Origin: Pseudonocardia lacus
GTDB taxonomy: Bacteria; Actinomycetota; Actinomycetes; Mycobacteriales; Pseudonocardiaceae
Length of the DNA stretch: 57,724 bases
Direction of reading: 5' to 3'
Assembly (NCBI RefSeq): GCF_018531445.1
Contig: NZ_JAHDTH010000019.1
Coordinates: 1-57,724 of the forward strand
Shown here: positions 34,574 to 44,126 of the stretch, in pieces
Layout of the letters: the number at the start of each line of letters is the position of its first letter
Numbering within the stretch: the stretch's first letter is position 1
Made by a program: the position numbers and the translations under genes
The notes under the pieces: generated by a model
Seen by the model: the letters and a program-made list of their open reading frames with translations, nothing else
Databases searched by the model: none
Told to the model about the DNA's origin: nothing

Positions 34574-35083
34574 TCAGTCCTCGTCGAGCTCCGAGACGTA
34601 GTGCAGCATCCGACCGAGCAGCTCGTTCACCCGATCGATCTGCTCGGCCGACAGCGGGCCCAGCAGCTCCTGCTCGGTGGCGACGTGGTCGACCACGGCG
34701 GCGTCGACGAGCCGGCGCCCCTCCGCGGTGAGGGTGACCGGCATGCTCCGCCGGTTGCCCGGGTCGAGCGAGCGGGTGACCAGGCCCCGCCGCTCCAGGT
34801 TGTCGAGCCGGTTGGTGGTGGCCGACGGCGACAGCATCATCGCCCTGGCCAGGGCGCCCGGGGTGAGTGTGAAGGGCTCGCCAGCGCGGCGGAGGGCGGC
34901 CAGCACGTCGAACTCGGCGACCGTCAGCTCGTGCCGGGCGATCAGGTGCCCCTCGATGTAGGGCCCCACCTTGGCGGCCAGCCGTCCGAGCCGTCCGAAC
35001 AGGCCCATCGCCCGCAACCCGGCCTCGGGGAGGTCGGGACGTTCCACCCGCCACTGCTCGATGTGCCGGTCCACCTCGTCCAT
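34574..35083 (-). CDS. MarR family transcriptional regulator
   Basis: A 169-aa winged-helix dimeric repressor. The recognition region is FDVLAALRRAGEPFTLTPGA..MMLSPSATTNRLDNLERRGL followed by the wing VTRSLDPGNRRSMPVTLT. Helical dimerisation segments are at both ends. It is divergent from an SRPBCC-domain gene, its likely target. A GTTCG-N4-CGAAC inverted repeat lies 13 nt before its ATG and could be the autoregulatory operator. Confidence 0.88.
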   Translation of the reverse strand: MDEVDRHIEQWRVERPDLPEAGLRAMGLFGRLGRLAAKVGPYIEGHLIARHELTVAEFDVLAALRRAGEPFTLTPGALARAMMLSPSATTNRLDNLERRGLVTRSLDPGNRRSMPVTLTAEGRRLVDAAVVDHVATEQELLGPLSAEQIDRVNELLGRMLHYVSELDED

Positions 35084-35095
35084 CGCCCCATCTTA

Positions 35096-35109
35096 GTTCG
35101 CGATCGAAC
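35096..35109. promoter_or_regulatory. Candidate MarR operator
   Basis: GTTCG CGAT CGAAC is an inverted repeat in the divergent gap between marR and the SRPBCC gene. Two further TTCGA motifs occur at about 35147 and 35157 next to a TATATTT box. Position and symmetry suggest binding by the adjacent MarR protein; this is inference. Confidence 0.4.
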
Positions 35110-35199
35110 CCGTCGACGCCGCAGGCCTTGACGACGAACATTTCGAGGCCGTATATTTCGACCTGTGGCGGTACCGGGTCACCTGAGGGAGGGGTCGAA

Positions 35200-35661
35200 A
35201 TGATCAAGCTGCGCGCGCGGACAGAGGTGGACGCACCCGCCGGGCGGGTGTGGGAGCTGCTCGGCGACTACCGGGCCGACCCGGCGTGGCGGGCGGGCGT
35301 GGCGACCATGGCGCCGTCGCCGCCCGGGCCGATCGAGCCGGGGCAGACCACCGACGAGCACCTGCGGTTCGCCGGTCGCTCCTACCGCAACGGTGGCCTG
35401 GTCGAGGCCGTGGGCCCCGGCCGGACCCTCACCTGGCGCACGACGTCCGGCGTCCGCGCCAACGGCCGGCGCACGGTCGAGGAGCTGCCCGGCGGGCGCA
35501 GCCGGGTGGCGCTGGAGACCGACATCCACCCCGACGGGGTCGACCGGTTGCTGGCGCCGGTCCTCGGGCGGGTGCTGCGCCGCCGGCTGGGCGCCGACCT
35601 GCGCCGCCTGCGGGAGCTGGCCGAGCGGGGGCCGGCGCGCGGAGGAGGTGGGGCGCGATGA
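35200..35661 (+). CDS. SRPBCC (START-like) family protein
   Basis: A 153-aa protein with the polyketide-cyclase/SRPBCC beginning VDAPAGRVWELLGDYRADPAW and a C-terminal amphipathic helix (LRRRLGADLRRLRELAE). The fold binds hydrophobic ligands. The exact role is unknown. GAGGGAGGGG at 35184-35194 precedes the ATG. It is divergent from the marR gene and only 14 nt from the end of the convergent MetE-like gene. Confidence 0.78.
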   Translation: MIKLRARTEVDAPAGRVWELLGDYRADPAWRAGVATMAPSPPGPIEPGQTTDEHLRFAGRSYRNGGLVEAVGPGRTLTWRTTSGVRANGRRTVEELPGGRSRVALETDIHPDGVDRLLAPVLGRVLRRRLGADLRRLRELAERGPARGGGGAR

Positions 35662-35675
35662 CGGCCGGGTGAGAG

Positions 35676-36839
35676 TCAGGCCTCGTCGTCGGGCGGGTCG
35701 CCGAACAGCGTGGCGATCTCGCGGGTCAGGGCGAGCGCGCGGCGAGCCCACTCCGGGGATGCCCCGGCCAGCCCGCAGGTCGGGGTGGGCACGGCGAGCG
35801 TGGCCAGGCGGTGCCGGTCGAAGCCGAGGCGGTCGGCCAGGTCGAGGGCCGGGCGGGCCAGCGCCTTGTCGCTCACCCGACCGCGCGGGGCGGTGCCGGG
35901 CACCAGACCCAGCATGAGGGGCGTGCCGGCGTCCCAGGTCTCGCCGATGGCGTCGAGCTGGGCGGTCTCGGCGGTGCGGCCGGCCACTCCGGGCAGCGTG
36001 GCGTCGATGCCGACCGCGGCGGCACCGACGTCGGCCAGCAGCCGCAGGGGTGGCCGGTCGGCGCAGCAGTGCAGCACCACCGGCACGCCGACGGCGGCGA
36101 CGACGTCGCGCAGCAGGTCCTTCGCCGCCGGTTCGGCCACCGAGCGCACCGTGCCGTAGCCCGAGGGAGTGGGCACCGAGCCGGCCAGCACGGCGGGCAG
36201 CGAGGGCTCGTCGAGCTGCAGCAGCACCTGCGCCCCGGTGCGGGAGGCCACCTCGGCCACGTGCTCCCGCAGCCCCTCGGTCAGGCTCGTGGCGAACTCC
36301 CGCACCGCGCCGTGGTCGGTCAGCACGCGGTGGCCGGTGCGCAGCTCCACCGCGGCCGCGAGCGTCCAGGGGCCGGCCGCCTGCACCTTGACCCAGCCCG
36401 GGCGGACGGGGTCGCAGGCCTCGTCGAAGGCGTCCAGGTCGGTGCGCAGGAGGTCGACGGCGCGCCGGTGCTCGCGGCCCGGTCGGGCGGTCACCCGGTA
36501 CCCCGACGGCCGCAGCTCCACCGCCAGGTCGACCAGCAGCCCGGCGGTGCGGCCGATCATGTCCGCGCCCACGCCGCGGGCGGGCAGCTCGGGCAGGGGC
36601 ACCAGCAGCGGCAGCTCCCCCGCCACCACCGTCGCCGCCTCCAGGGGGTCGGTGCCGGGCATCGAGCCGACCCCGGTGGCCGCGCCGTCCGGCCAGCGGG
36701 GGGCGGGCTCGGCCTCCCCCGCGTCGGGCTCGGCGGCCTCGGAGACGGTCAGGGGCCCACCGCCGACCGTCTCCCCGGGCCGGGCGCCGGTCAGTCCGGC
36801 CGCGGCCAGTGCCGCCTCGATGGGGTCGTCGGTGCTCAC
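35676..36839 (-). CDS. Short MetE-like (cobalamin-independent methionine synthase C-terminal) protein
   Basis: A 387-aa protein resembling only the C-terminal barrel of MetE. It has GVGSMPGTDP near residue 56, LQLDEPSLPAVL, VVLHCCADRP (zinc ligands His/Cys) and PTCGLAGASPEWARRAL near the end. The last of these contains the third zinc Cys. Actinobacteria carry such short homologues next to ligA (Rv3015c in M. tuberculosis). Methyl donor and acceptor are unknown, so I do not call it metE. The start is a GTG. The N-terminal 50 residues are acidic and probably disordered. Confidence 0.75.
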   Translation of the reverse strand: MSTDDPIEAALAAAGLTGARPGETVGGGPLTVSEAAEPDAGEAEPAPRWPDGAATGVGSMPGTDPLEAATVVAGELPLLVPLPELPARGVGADMIGRTAGLLVDLAVELRPSGYRVTARPGREHRRAVDLLRTDLDAFDEACDPVRPGWVKVQAAGPWTLAAAVELRTGHRVLTDHGAVREFATSLTEGLREHVAEVASRTGAQVLLQLDEPSLPAVLAGSVPTPSGYGTVRSVAEPAAKDLLRDVVAAVGVPVVLHCCADRPPLRLLADVGAAAVGIDATLPGVAGRTAETAQLDAIGETWDAGTPLMLGLVPGTAPRGRVSDKALARPALDLADRLGFDRHRLATLAVPTPTCGLAGASPEWARRALALTREIATLFGDPPDDEA

Positions 36840-36974
36840 GTGCGGTGTCTACCAGCCGGGTGGGCGGCCCGCCCACGACACCCGCTCGTCCGGCGGCGCG
36901 GCCGGCGCGCGGAGCCGCCGGGGTCGGCCTCGCCGGACGCGGCAGACGCAGGCCCCGTGGTTCCGGCGCGCGGG

Positions 36975-37787
36975 TCAGTCCTTGCGGTAGCGCGCGTCCA
37001 CGAAGCAGTAGACGCCGAACGCGACCAGGCCGAGGGCCAGCGCCACCAGTACCGGGGCGCCGAACGGCTGGCGGCCCAGCGCCTGCAGGCCGGCGTCGAG
37101 CCCGACCGGCTCCTTCGGGTCGTACTGCAGGCCGGCGACGACCAGCAGCACGCCGGGCAGCCCGTAGACCACGCCCAGGGCGCACCAACCGACCTGCCCG
37201 AGCCGGGTGATCAGGCGCTTGCGGCGGGCGGCCTCGCCGCTGAACCGCAGGTCGCGCAGGAACTCCTTCCGCACCCCGCGGTAGACGGCGTACGCGCCAC
37301 CGGCGACCAGCCCGAGCCCGCCGAGCGCGACCAGGTAGCGCCCGCCGGGCAGGTCGAACACGGCCGCGGCGAACGACTTCGACAGCGACGGCGCGCCGCC
37401 GGTGGCGGCGATCGAGCCGGCGGAGTAGGCCAGCACGGCGAAGATGGCCGCCTCGCCGACGTTGATCGCCCTGCGCAGCGCCTGCCGGCGGGCCGGGAGC
37501 CCGCGGTGGCCCCAGATCGCCTCGGTCAGCTGCCAGAGCACCAGGGCGGCCAGCCCCGCGGTGATCACCCAGAGCAGGAACGCCCCGGCCGGAGTGGACG
37601 CGACCTGCTGCAGCGCGCCCTTCTTGTCGGCCTGCTCCGGCTCGCCGAACGGCACCTGCACCACCAGCCAGGCGATCAGCAGGTGCACGACGCCGTAGGC
37701 GACCAGGCCGATGCGGCCGAGCAGCTTGACGGGCTTGCTCTCGGCGACGTCGTGGACGGCGTCGACCGGCTGGGACAGAGCGGACAA
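36975..37787 (-). CDS. DUF1206 membrane protein
   Basis: A 270-aa integral membrane protein with about six helices arranged as three two-helix repeats. Each repeat starts with a Gly-rich LGRIGLVAYGVVHLLIAW or VGWCALGVVYGLPGVLLV segment. This is the DUF1206 pattern. Function is unknown. The start is TTG at 37787, supported by AGGAGGTG 5 nt upstream. It lies just downstream of mnmA on the same strand. Confidence 0.8.
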   Translation of the reverse strand: MSALSQPVDAVHDVAESKPVKLLGRIGLVAYGVVHLLIAWLVVQVPFGEPEQADKKGALQQVASTPAGAFLLWVITAGLAALVLWQLTEAIWGHRGLPARRQALRRAINVGEAAIFAVLAYSAGSIAATGGAPSLSKSFAAAVFDLPGGRYLVALGGLGLVAGGAYAVYRGVRKEFLRDLRFSGEAARRKRLITRLGQVGWCALGVVYGLPGVLLVVAGLQYDPKEPVGLDAGLQALGRQPFGAPVLVALALGLVAFGVYCFVDARYRKD

Positions 37788-37869
37788 GGCGCACCTCCTG
37801 GGCGGACGCCGCGGAGTGCCCGAATCTCCCGGGCACTACTCACCGCGACCGGCCGTCGGCGGGTGCGCG

Positions 37870-38946
37870 CTACCGGGTGGCGGTGATGGTGGCGCTGCCC
37901 AGCACGACGTCGCCGTCCGCGTCCGGGCGGTACAGCGCGACGGCCTGGCCGGGGGCGACCGCGCGCAGCGGCTCGTCCAGCTCGACCACCACGCCGGCGT
38001 CGGTGACGACGGCGGTGGCCGCCGCCAGGCCGCCGTGCGCGCGCACCTGGGCCACACAGTCGAACCGCTCGCCCGGGGCGGCGCCGGCCGCCCACACGGG
38101 GCGCTCGGCCTCGACGGTGCGCACATCCAGCGCGGCGGCCGGGCCCACCCGGACCGTGCCGGACACCGGCTCGATGCCCAGCACGTAGCGGGGGCGGCCG
38201 TCGCCTGCGGGGGCGTCGATGCCCAGCCCCTTGCGCTGCCCCACGGTGAACCCGTGGACGCCGTCGTGGCGGGCCAGCTCGGCCCCGGTCTCGGCGTCGA
38301 CGACGGCTCCGGGCCGGGTGCCCAGCCGGGCCCCGAGGAAGGCGCGGGTGTCGCCGGAGGGGATGAAGCAGATGTCGTGGCTGTCGGGCTTGTCGGCCAC
38401 CCGCAGCCCGCGCTCGGCGGCCTCGGCGCGCACCCGCGGCTTGGTGGTGTCGCCGATCGGGAACATCGCGTGCGCCAGCTGGTGGCGGGTGAGCACGGCC
38501 AGCACGTAGGACTGGTCCTTGTCGGCGTCGACGGCCCGGCGCAGCACGCCGCTGACGTTGCGGGCGTAGTGGCCGGTGCAGACGGCGTCGAAGCCGAGCG
38601 CGAGCGCCCGGTCGAGCAGCGCCGAGAACTTGATCTTCTCGTTGCACCGCAGGCACGGGTTCGGGGTGCGGCCCTCGGCGTAGGCGGCCACGAAGTCGTC
38701 GACGACGTCCTCGGTGAACCGGGCCGCGAAGTCCCACACGTAGAACGGGATGTCGAGCACGTCGGCGGCCCGGCGGGCGTCGGCGGCGTCCTCGCGGGAG
38801 CAGCAGCCGCGCGAGCCGGACCGCAGCGCGTCGGGCGTCTCGGACAGGGCCAGGTGCACCCCGACGACGTCGTGGCCCGCGTCGACCGCGCGCCCCGCGG
38901 CCACCGCCGAGTCGACGCCGCCGCTCATCGCGGCCAGCACCCGCAC
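37870..38946 (-). CDS. mnmA: tRNA-specific 2-thiouridylase (MnmA/TrmU)
   Basis: Adds sulphur to U34 of tRNA-Glu, -Gln and -Lys anticodons using ATP and persulphide from a cysteine desulfurase. It is 358 aa. The PP-loop motif is [13 protein letters not shown] (residues 6-18). The catalytic Cys pair is in [14 protein letters not shown] and DICFIPSGD, and the C-terminal beta-barrel domain follows. The GTG start overlaps the upstream desulfurase stop by 1 nt, matching the functional partnership. The two form an operon. Confidence 0.94.
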   Translation of the reverse strand: MRVLAAMSGGVDSAVAAGRAVDAGHDVVGVHLALSETPDALRSGSRGCCSREDAADARRAADVLDIPFYVWDFAARFTEDVVDDFVAAYAEGRTPNPCLRCNEKIKFSALLDRALALGFDAVCTGHYARNVSGVLRRAVDADKDQSYVLAVLTRHQLAHAMFPIGDTTKPRVRAEAAERGLRVADKPDSHDICFIPSGDTRAFLGARLGTRPGAVVDAETGAELARHDGVHGFTVGQRKGLGIDAPAGDGRPRYVLGIEPVSGTVRVGPAAALDVRTVEAERPVWAAGAAPGERFDCVAQVRAHGGLAAATAVVTDAGVVVELDEPLRAVAPGQAVALYRPDADGDVVLGSATITATR

Positions 38947-40196
38947 TAGCGGCCCCCCGCCGGGACGTGCTGGCCGGCGCGCCGGGCCCGGTCGACCACC
39001 TGCCCGATGACCGCGGCGACGGCGTCGACGTCGGCCGGGGTCGAGGTGTGGCCGAAGGAGAACCGCAGCGAGCCGCGCGCGGTGGCCTCGTCGGCGCCCA
39101 TGGCCAGCAGCACGTGGCTGGGCTGGGCGACACCCGCGGTGCAGGCCGAGCCGGTGGAGCACTCGATGCCCTGCGCGTCGAGCAGCATGAGCAGGCTGTC
39201 GCCCTCGCACCCGGGGAACGACAGGTGGGCGTTGCCGGGCAGCCGCGACGGGCCGCCGTCGATGACGCCGGTGCCCGGGTCGCCGTTGAGGGTGGCGTCG
39301 GGCACCGAGGCCAGCACCTTGCCCACCAGGTCGTCGCGCAGGCCGGACAGCACCGCGGCCCGCCGGGGCATGTCGGCCACGGCCACCTCGACGGCCTTGG
39401 CCAGCGCGACGACCGACGGGGTGTCCAGGGTGCCGGAGCGCACGTCGCGCTCCTGGCCGCCGCCGTGCAGCAGCGGTGTGAGCGCGATGTCTCGGCCCAG
39501 CAGCAGCACCCCGGCCCCGTACGGCCCGCCCAGCTTGTGCCCGGTGAGGGTGAGCGCGTCGGCGCCGGAGGCGGTGAAGTCGACCGGGAGCACCCCGACG
39601 GCCTGCACGGCGTCGGTGTGCAGCGGGACGCCGAACTCGTGGGCGACGGCCGCCAGCTCGCGGATCGGGTTGACCGTGCCGACCTCGTTGTTGGCCCACA
39701 TCACCGACACGAGCGCCGCCGAGGCGGGGTCGCGGGCCAGCGCGGCGCGCAGCGACGCCGGGGTCACCCGGCCCACCTCGTCGACGCCCAGCAGCTCGAC
39801 CTCGGCGTCCTCGTGCTCGCTGAGCCAGGTGGCCGCGTCCAGCACGGCGTGGTGCTCGATCGAGGAGACCAGCACCCGGCGGCGGCGGCGGTCGGCCGCG
39901 CGGCGCGCCCAGTAGAGGCCCTTGACGGCGAGGTTGTCGCTCTCCGTGCCGCCGGTGGTGAGCACCACCTCCGACGGACGCGCCCCGACGGCCGCCGCGA
40001 TGCGCTCGCGGGCCTCCTCGACGTCGCGGCGGGCCCGCCGCCCCGAGGTGTGCAGGGAGGACGCGTTGCCGGTGCGCCGCATGGCGTCGGCCATCGCCGC
40101 CACCACCTCGTCCAGCACCGGGGTGGTGGCGGCGTGGTCGAGGTAGGTCGTCTTCGCCGGGGACGTCACGTCCGCCTGTGTCATCTGCCGCGCCAT
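38946..40196 (-). CDS. Cysteine desulfurase (IscS/NifS type)
   Basis: A 416-aa PLP enzyme that removes sulphur from cysteine as enzyme-bound persulphide. It has [10 protein letters not shown] at about residue 20, [15 protein letters not shown] (PLP Asp), the Schiff-base Lys in [11 protein letters not shown], and the active-site Cys in the mobile loop [13 protein letters not shown]. It corresponds to Rv3025c (iscS) upstream of trmU in mycobacteria and probably feeds MnmA. ATG at 40196 is used; the longer frame runs into tandem repeats. No iscU follows. Confidence 0.9.
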   Translation of the reverse strand: MARQMTQADVTSPAKTTYLDHAATTPVLDEVVAAMADAMRRTGNASSLHTSGRRARRDVEEARERIAAAVGARPSEVVLTTGGTESDNLAVKGLYWARRAADRRRRRVLVSSIEHHAVLDAATWLSEHEDAEVELLGVDEVGRVTPASLRAALARDPASAALVSVMWANNEVGTVNPIRELAAVAHEFGVPLHTDAVQAVGVLPVDFTASGADALTLTGHKLGGPYGAGVLLLGRDIALTPLLHGGGQERDVRSGTLDTPSVVALAKAVEVAVADMPRRAAVLSGLRDDLVGKVLASVPDATLNGDPGTGVIDGGPSRLPGNAHLSFPGCEGDSLLMLLDAQGIECSTGSACTAGVAQPSHVLLAMGADEATARGSLRFSFGHTSTPADVDAVAAVIGQVVDRARRAGQHVPAGGR

Positions 40197-40326
40197 CAGC
40201 CACCATCTGTCGAACCACCCGTCCGGTGGGCCCGGTCCGGTCGCCGTGCCCAAGGGTAGACGCGCGACTTCTCGGGCGGCCAGCGATGCCTCCCGCCGAG
40301 CGGGTGCCCGCCACCGACGACCGCCC

Positions 40327-40446
40327 GATGGCCTCACCGTCTTCGATGGCCTCACAGTCTTCGATGGCCTCACAGTCTTCGCAGAGCCGCCATGGTCTTC
40401 GCAGGGCCCACAGCACCTGCGAAGACCACACAGCCCCTGCGAAGAC
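40327..40446. repeat. 18-bp tandem repeat and inverted 11-mers
   Basis: Three consecutive copies of GATGGCCTCACAGTCTTC (first copy with one change) at 40327-40380. They are followed by GTCTTCGCAGG (40395) and two inverted copies CCTGCGAAGAC (40416 and 40436). All lie in the 343-nt gap 40197-40539 between etfA and the desulfurase gene. No gene is supported there. The array could form alternative hairpins. Confidence 0.8.
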
Positions 40447-40472
40447 TAGGAGCCGCCGAATGCCCCTCAACG

Positions 40473-40519
40473 CCGGAAGCCACGAGGCCACCCGCGAGGG
40501 GCAGCATCGTGGCTTCCGG
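40473..40519. repeat. Family A palindrome, degenerate copy
   Basis: Outer 13-bp arms CCGGAAGCCACGA/TCGTGGCTTCCGG are intact. The inside has lost symmetry but keeps GAGGGGCAGCA from the standard copy. It lies 21 nt downstream of the etfA stop codon on the minus strand and probably serves as its terminator. Confidence 0.7.
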
Positions 40520-40539
40520 AGAACCAGCGGTGGGGCCGC

Positions 40540-41496
40540 TCAGCCCTTGCGCTTGGCGACTTCCTCCTTCAGCTGCGGCGCGACCTGGAACAGGTCGCCC
40601 ACCACGCCGAAGTCGGCGATCTCGAAGATCGGGGCCTCGGCGTCCTTGTTGACGGCGATGATCGTCTTCGAGGTCTGCATGCCGGCCCGGTGCTGGATCG
40701 CGCCGGAGATGCCCAGCGCGATGTAGAGCTGCGGCGAGACGGTCTTGCCGGTCTGCCCGACCTGGAACTGGTGCGGGTAGTAGCCGGAGTCGACCGCCGC
40801 CCGGGACGCGCCGACGGCCGCGCCGAGGGCGTCGGCCAGGCCCTCGACGACGGCGAAGTCGTCGGCCGAGCCGACGCCGCGCCCGCCGGAGACCACGACG
40901 CTGGCCTCGGTGAGCTCGGGGCGGTCGCCGCCGACGATCGGCTCGGTGCTCTGCACGGTGGCGCCGCGACCGCTGGCCGCGGGGACCTCCACCTGCTGCT
41001 CGGTGCCCGCGCCCGCGGTGGCCTCGACGTCGACCGCGCCGGGCCGCAGGGTGATCACCGGGTGCTCGGTGTTGGACTTCGCCTCGGCGATGAACGCGCC
41101 ACCGAAGACCGAGTGGGTGGCGGACACGCCGTCGCCACCGGCGACGCCGATGACGTCGTTCAGCCAGGCGGAGCCGGTGCGCACGGCCAGCCGGCCGGCG
41201 ATCTCCTTGCCGTCGGCGGACGCGCTGACCAGCACGGCCGTCGGCGACGCCGACCCGACCAGCGCGGCCAGCACGTCGACCTGCGGGGTCAGGAAGTCGG
41301 TGCGGTCGGTCTCGGCGACGTAGATCTTCTCGGCGCCGTTGGCGGCCAGCGCCGCGGACAGCTTCTGGGCGGTGCCGGGCGCGCCGACGACCACCGCGGA
41401 CGGCTCGCCCAGCGAGCGCGCCGCCGTCAGCAGCTCGAACGTGCTCTTCTTGACCTCACCCTCGACGTGGTCGACGAGGACCAGTACTTCGGCCAT
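40540..41496 (-). CDS. etfA: Electron transfer flavoprotein alpha subunit
   Basis: A 318-aa FixB/EtfA subunit. The C-terminal FAD-binding domain holds [20 protein letters not shown] and [20 protein letters not shown], and the N-terminal domain begins [15 protein letters not shown]. With EtfB it carries electrons from acyl-CoA and other dehydrogenases to the quinone pool. GAAGGAG precedes the ATG. It lies 29 nt after etfB, and the pair matches Rv3029c-Rv3028c. Confidence 0.94.
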   Translation of the reverse strand: MAEVLVLVDHVEGEVKKSTFELLTAARSLGEPSAVVVGAPGTAQKLSAALAANGAEKIYVAETDRTDFLTPQVDVLAALVGSASPTAVLVSASADGKEIAGRLAVRTGSAWLNDVIGVAGGDGVSATHSVFGGAFIAEAKSNTEHPVITLRPGAVDVEATAGAGTEQQVEVPAASGRGATVQSTEPIVGGDRPELTEASVVVSGGRGVGSADDFAVVEGLADALGAAVGASRAAVDSGYYPHQFQVGQTGKTVSPQLYIALGISGAIQHRAGMQTSKTIIAVNKDAEAPIFEIADFGVVGDLFQVAPQLKEEVAKRKG

Positions 41497-41525
41497 GGGT
41501 TTTCTCCTTCGCTCGTCGAACCGGG

Positions 41526-42311
41526 TCAGATCAGCTTCTGGGACACCAGGAACGCGGCGATCTTCTGCCCGCCGTCGCCCTCGTCGATGACCTTCTCGCC
41601 CGCGCTCTTCGGGGGCTTGGGCTGCGCGGAGGTGACGCTGGACAGCGCCCCCGCCGAGCCGACCTCGCCGGCGTCGATCCCGGCGTCGGCCAGCGACAGC
41701 GTGGTCACCGGCTTCTTCTTGGCCGCCATGATCCCCTTGAACGACGGGTAGCGCGGCTCGTTGATCTTCTCGCCGACCGACACCACGGCCGGCAGCTCGG
41801 CGGTCAGCACGGTGACGCCGTCGTCGGTCTCCCGGCGCACGGTCACCGAGGAGCCGTCGACGGTGATCTCGCGGGCGTGGGTGAGCGCGGGCACGCCGAG
41901 CAGGTCGGCCACCATCGCCGGGGTGGCGCCGCCGCGCCCGTCGGAGGCCTCGTTGCCGGCCAGCACCAGGTCGAACCCGTCGACCGTGCCGATGACCTTG
42001 GCCAGCGCCTTGGCGGTGGACACCGCGTCCGACCCGGCCAGCGCGCCGTCGGTCAGGTGCACGGCCTTGTCGGCGCCCATGGACAGCGCCTTGCGGATGG
42101 CCTCGGTGGCGCGGTCGGGACCCATGGTCACGACGGTCACCTCGGAGCCGCCGTTGGCCTCCTTGATCTGCAGCGCGGCCTCGACGGCGCGCTCGTTGAT
42201 CTCGTCGAGGACGGCGTCGGTGGCGTCCCGGTCCAGCCGGCCGTCCGACGCGTCGAGCTTGCGTTCCGAATAGGTGTCGGGCACCTGCTTGACGAGCACG
42301 ACGATGTTCAT
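41526..42311 (-). CDS. etfB: Electron transfer flavoprotein beta subunit
   Basis: A 261-aa FixA/EtfB subunit starting MNIVVLVKQVPDTYSERKL. It carries the AMP-binding-type segment (VLAGNEASDGRGGATPAMVA) and the C-terminal recognition-loop region (EPRYPSFKGIMAAKKKPV). It is the partner of EtfA encoded next in the operon. Confidence 0.94.
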   Translation of the reverse strand: MNIVVLVKQVPDTYSERKLDASDGRLDRDATDAVLDEINERAVEAALQIKEANGGSEVTVVTMGPDRATEAIRKALSMGADKAVHLTDGALAGSDAVSTAKALAKVIGTVDGFDLVLAGNEASDGRGGATPAMVADLLGVPALTHAREITVDGSSVTVRRETDDGVTVLTAELPAVVSVGEKINEPRYPSFKGIMAAKKKPVTTLSLADAGIDAGEVGSAGALSSVTSAQPKPPKSAGEKVIDEGDGGQKIAAFLVSQKLI

Positions 42312-42709
42312 CGGACCTCTTCGACCTCCTGCCGGCGCGGTGACCCGCGATGCGCCCCGCGCGCCGCGGCGGCAGCCGTCGATGGCGCCGACGCCGGGCT
42401 CGAACGGGACTTCCTGGACCTGTGCTGGGGACCCTCACATGCGACTCCGCCGCCCGCGACCGCGGTCCCGTACGTCGGGCGACCAGACCTGGCCATTGTT
42501 ACCAGGGGGTATACCGCCGGCAATCGACGTACGGGTGAAACCGGTCACTCCGGTGTCACACGACGCCCATCGACGCCTCGTCGGCCTGTTGGCGCGCGTG
42601 CGGCGCCGCTGATCGGCTGCACGAGCGACGACCCGGTCGGAGCGCGATGTCCGCCGATAGGGTCGCCGCCGCCCCTTCGAGTCCCCGCAGCCCTGCCCCG
42701 GAGCCGCCG
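42312..42709. other. 398-nt divergent gap between etfB and DUF302 lipoprotein
   Basis: No gene is supported. It must hold the promoters of etfBA and the lipoprotein gene. The only clear local symmetry is TACCAGGGGGTA at 42500-42511 (TACC-N4-GGTA) next to a TATA box. It is a possible operator of a CsoR-like or other small regulator, which is speculative. Confidence 0.35.
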
Positions 42710-43693
42710 ATGTCCACCCTGTTCCGAGCCCGCATGCGGACGGCGGGCGCCGCGTTGGCGCTCTCGCTGAGCGCCACGGCGTGCGGAACCCTGGACGGCG
42801 GTGCCGGAGCGACGCTGCCGGCCGCCCTGACCCCGGGTGAGGTGGCCGGCTCGGTCACGGTCGGAGCGGACGGCGACCCGGCCGCGCTGGTCCAGGGCCT
42901 GCAGGACGCGATCACCGCGGGTGGCGGGCGGGTGGCGGCCGTCGTCGACCACGCCGCGGCGGCCCGTGCGGCCGGCGTGCAGATCCCGCCGAACACGGTG
43001 GTCATCGGCGGCCCCGACGCGGCCAACACGGGCATGGCCCGGTTCGACCCACGGGCCGGTGGCGTGCTGCCAGCGCCGTTCCAGGTGCGCCAGGACGCCG
43101 CCGGGAAGACGGTGCTGAGCTACGACAGCATCGACTACCTCGCCGCCCTGTCCAACGTCTCCGACGTGGCGGTGCGCCAGCCGCTGGCCGACGCCAACGC
43201 GGCGATCCTGGACGGGGTCGCCCCCGCCGCCGCGGAGGCCACCGCGGCCCCGCTGATCGGGGTCACGCCGGTCGACTACCTGCTGACCGCGATCAGCGAC
43301 GGGACGATCGCCGCCGCGGTCACCGCGCTGCAGCGGGAGGGCGACCGGGGTGGCAACAACGTGCTGGCCACCCTGGAGTTCGTGCCCGACACCGGTCGGC
43401 CGCGCGCCACCGACCCACCCGGCACGCCGGCCCCGCCGCGGGCGAGCACCGCGGTGCTGATCTCCCGACCGGCCGCGGAGGCCCCGCTGCTGGCCACGGC
43501 CCCCAGCATCGGCCTCGACCTGCCGCTGCGCTTCGTCGTGTACATCGACGACCGCAACCGGACCGCCATCGGCTACCCCGACATCCGGCGCATCGCGCTG
43601 CGCCACGGCATCCCCGCCGACTCCGCCGATGTCGTCGCCCTGGCGGCGGAAGCCGACAGGATCGCCCGGATCAGCGCCGGAGGTGACCCGTAG
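42710..43693 (+). CDS. DUF302 lipoprotein
   Basis: A 327-aa exported protein. The signal peptide ends TAGAALALSLSATAC (Cys about residue 25; the lipobox is imperfect, with Ala at -3). Two DUF302-like domains follow, each ending in the pattern seen in PAPFQVRQDAAGKTVLSYDS and GLDLPLRFVVYIDDRNRTAIGY. Function unknown; DUF302 proteins bind small ligands at the cell surface in some cases. ATG 42710 places the signal peptide at the N-terminus; ATG 42647 is in frame but adds 21 residues. Confidence 0.75.
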   Translation: MSTLFRARMRTAGAALALSLSATACGTLDGGAGATLPAALTPGEVAGSVTVGADGDPAALVQGLQDAITAGGGRVAAVVDHAAAARAAGVQIPPNTVVIGGPDAANTGMARFDPRAGGVLPAPFQVRQDAAGKTVLSYDSIDYLAALSNVSDVAVRQPLADANAAILDGVAPAAAEATAAPLIGVTPVDYLLTAISDGTIAAAVTALQREGDRGGNNVLATLEFVPDTGRPRATDPPGTPAPPRASTAVLISRPAAEAPLLATAPSIGLDLPLRFVVYIDDRNRTAIGYPDIRRIALRHGIPADSADVVALAAEADRIARISAGGDP

Positions 43694-43742
43694 GCGGCAG
43701 GCTGGGACGGGCAGGGCCGGACGAGCACGAGGGAACGCGCGC

Positions 43743-44036
43743 ATGGTGGTGACCGGATACGACGATCGGCAGGGCTGCGGTTACGTGCTCAGCACCGGCC
43801 CGGACGCCGCCGACGCCGCGCCCGGCTCGCAGGCGGTCAGCCACGACGGCGTGATCGTGCTCGCCACCCCGGAGCTGGCCACGAGCCTGCGCGACGCGCT
43901 CGCCCACCGCCCCACGGCGATGCTGAGCTGGTCGGGCCCGCGGGTCCCGCTGACCCTGGAGGACCGCGTCCTGCTGGCCTGGCTGCGCCACGACGTCGGC
44001 GGCGTGCTGACCGTGCAGAACGCGCCCGACGCCTGA
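43743..44036 (+). CDS. Hypothetical protein
   Basis: A 97-aa protein of unrecognised family. It has no signal peptide or membrane segment, and a C-terminal LTLEDRVLLAWLRHDVGGVL helix. It lies between a DUF302 lipoprotein and a Spo0M gene, all plus strand, with a GAGG-type ribosome-binding site about 10 nt before the ATG. Coding is likely but function unknown. Confidence 0.55.
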   Translation: MVVTGYDDRQGCGYVLSTGPDAADAAPGSQAVSHDGVIVLATPELATSLRDALAHRPTAMLSWSGPRVPLTLEDRVLLAWLRHDVGGVLTVQNAPDA

Positions 44037-44126
44037 CGCCGGACCGCGCGCGCGGTACGCGGTTCGAGCGAGTCGCCACGATAGGGTCCGCCCGGTTCGG
44101 GGGACTCGACCAGCTGGGGGGTAAGA

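Noticed and set aside
40197..40373. Cysteine desulfurase starting upstream through the 18-bp repeats
   Set aside because: Homologues begin near the conserved YLDHAATTP segment. The extension is repeat-encoded and basic, and ATG 40196 is better placed.
42500..42511. CsoR/copper operator
   Set aside because: TACC-N4-GGTA is only weakly similar and no copper gene or CsoR gene lies nearby. Kept only as a low-confidence note.
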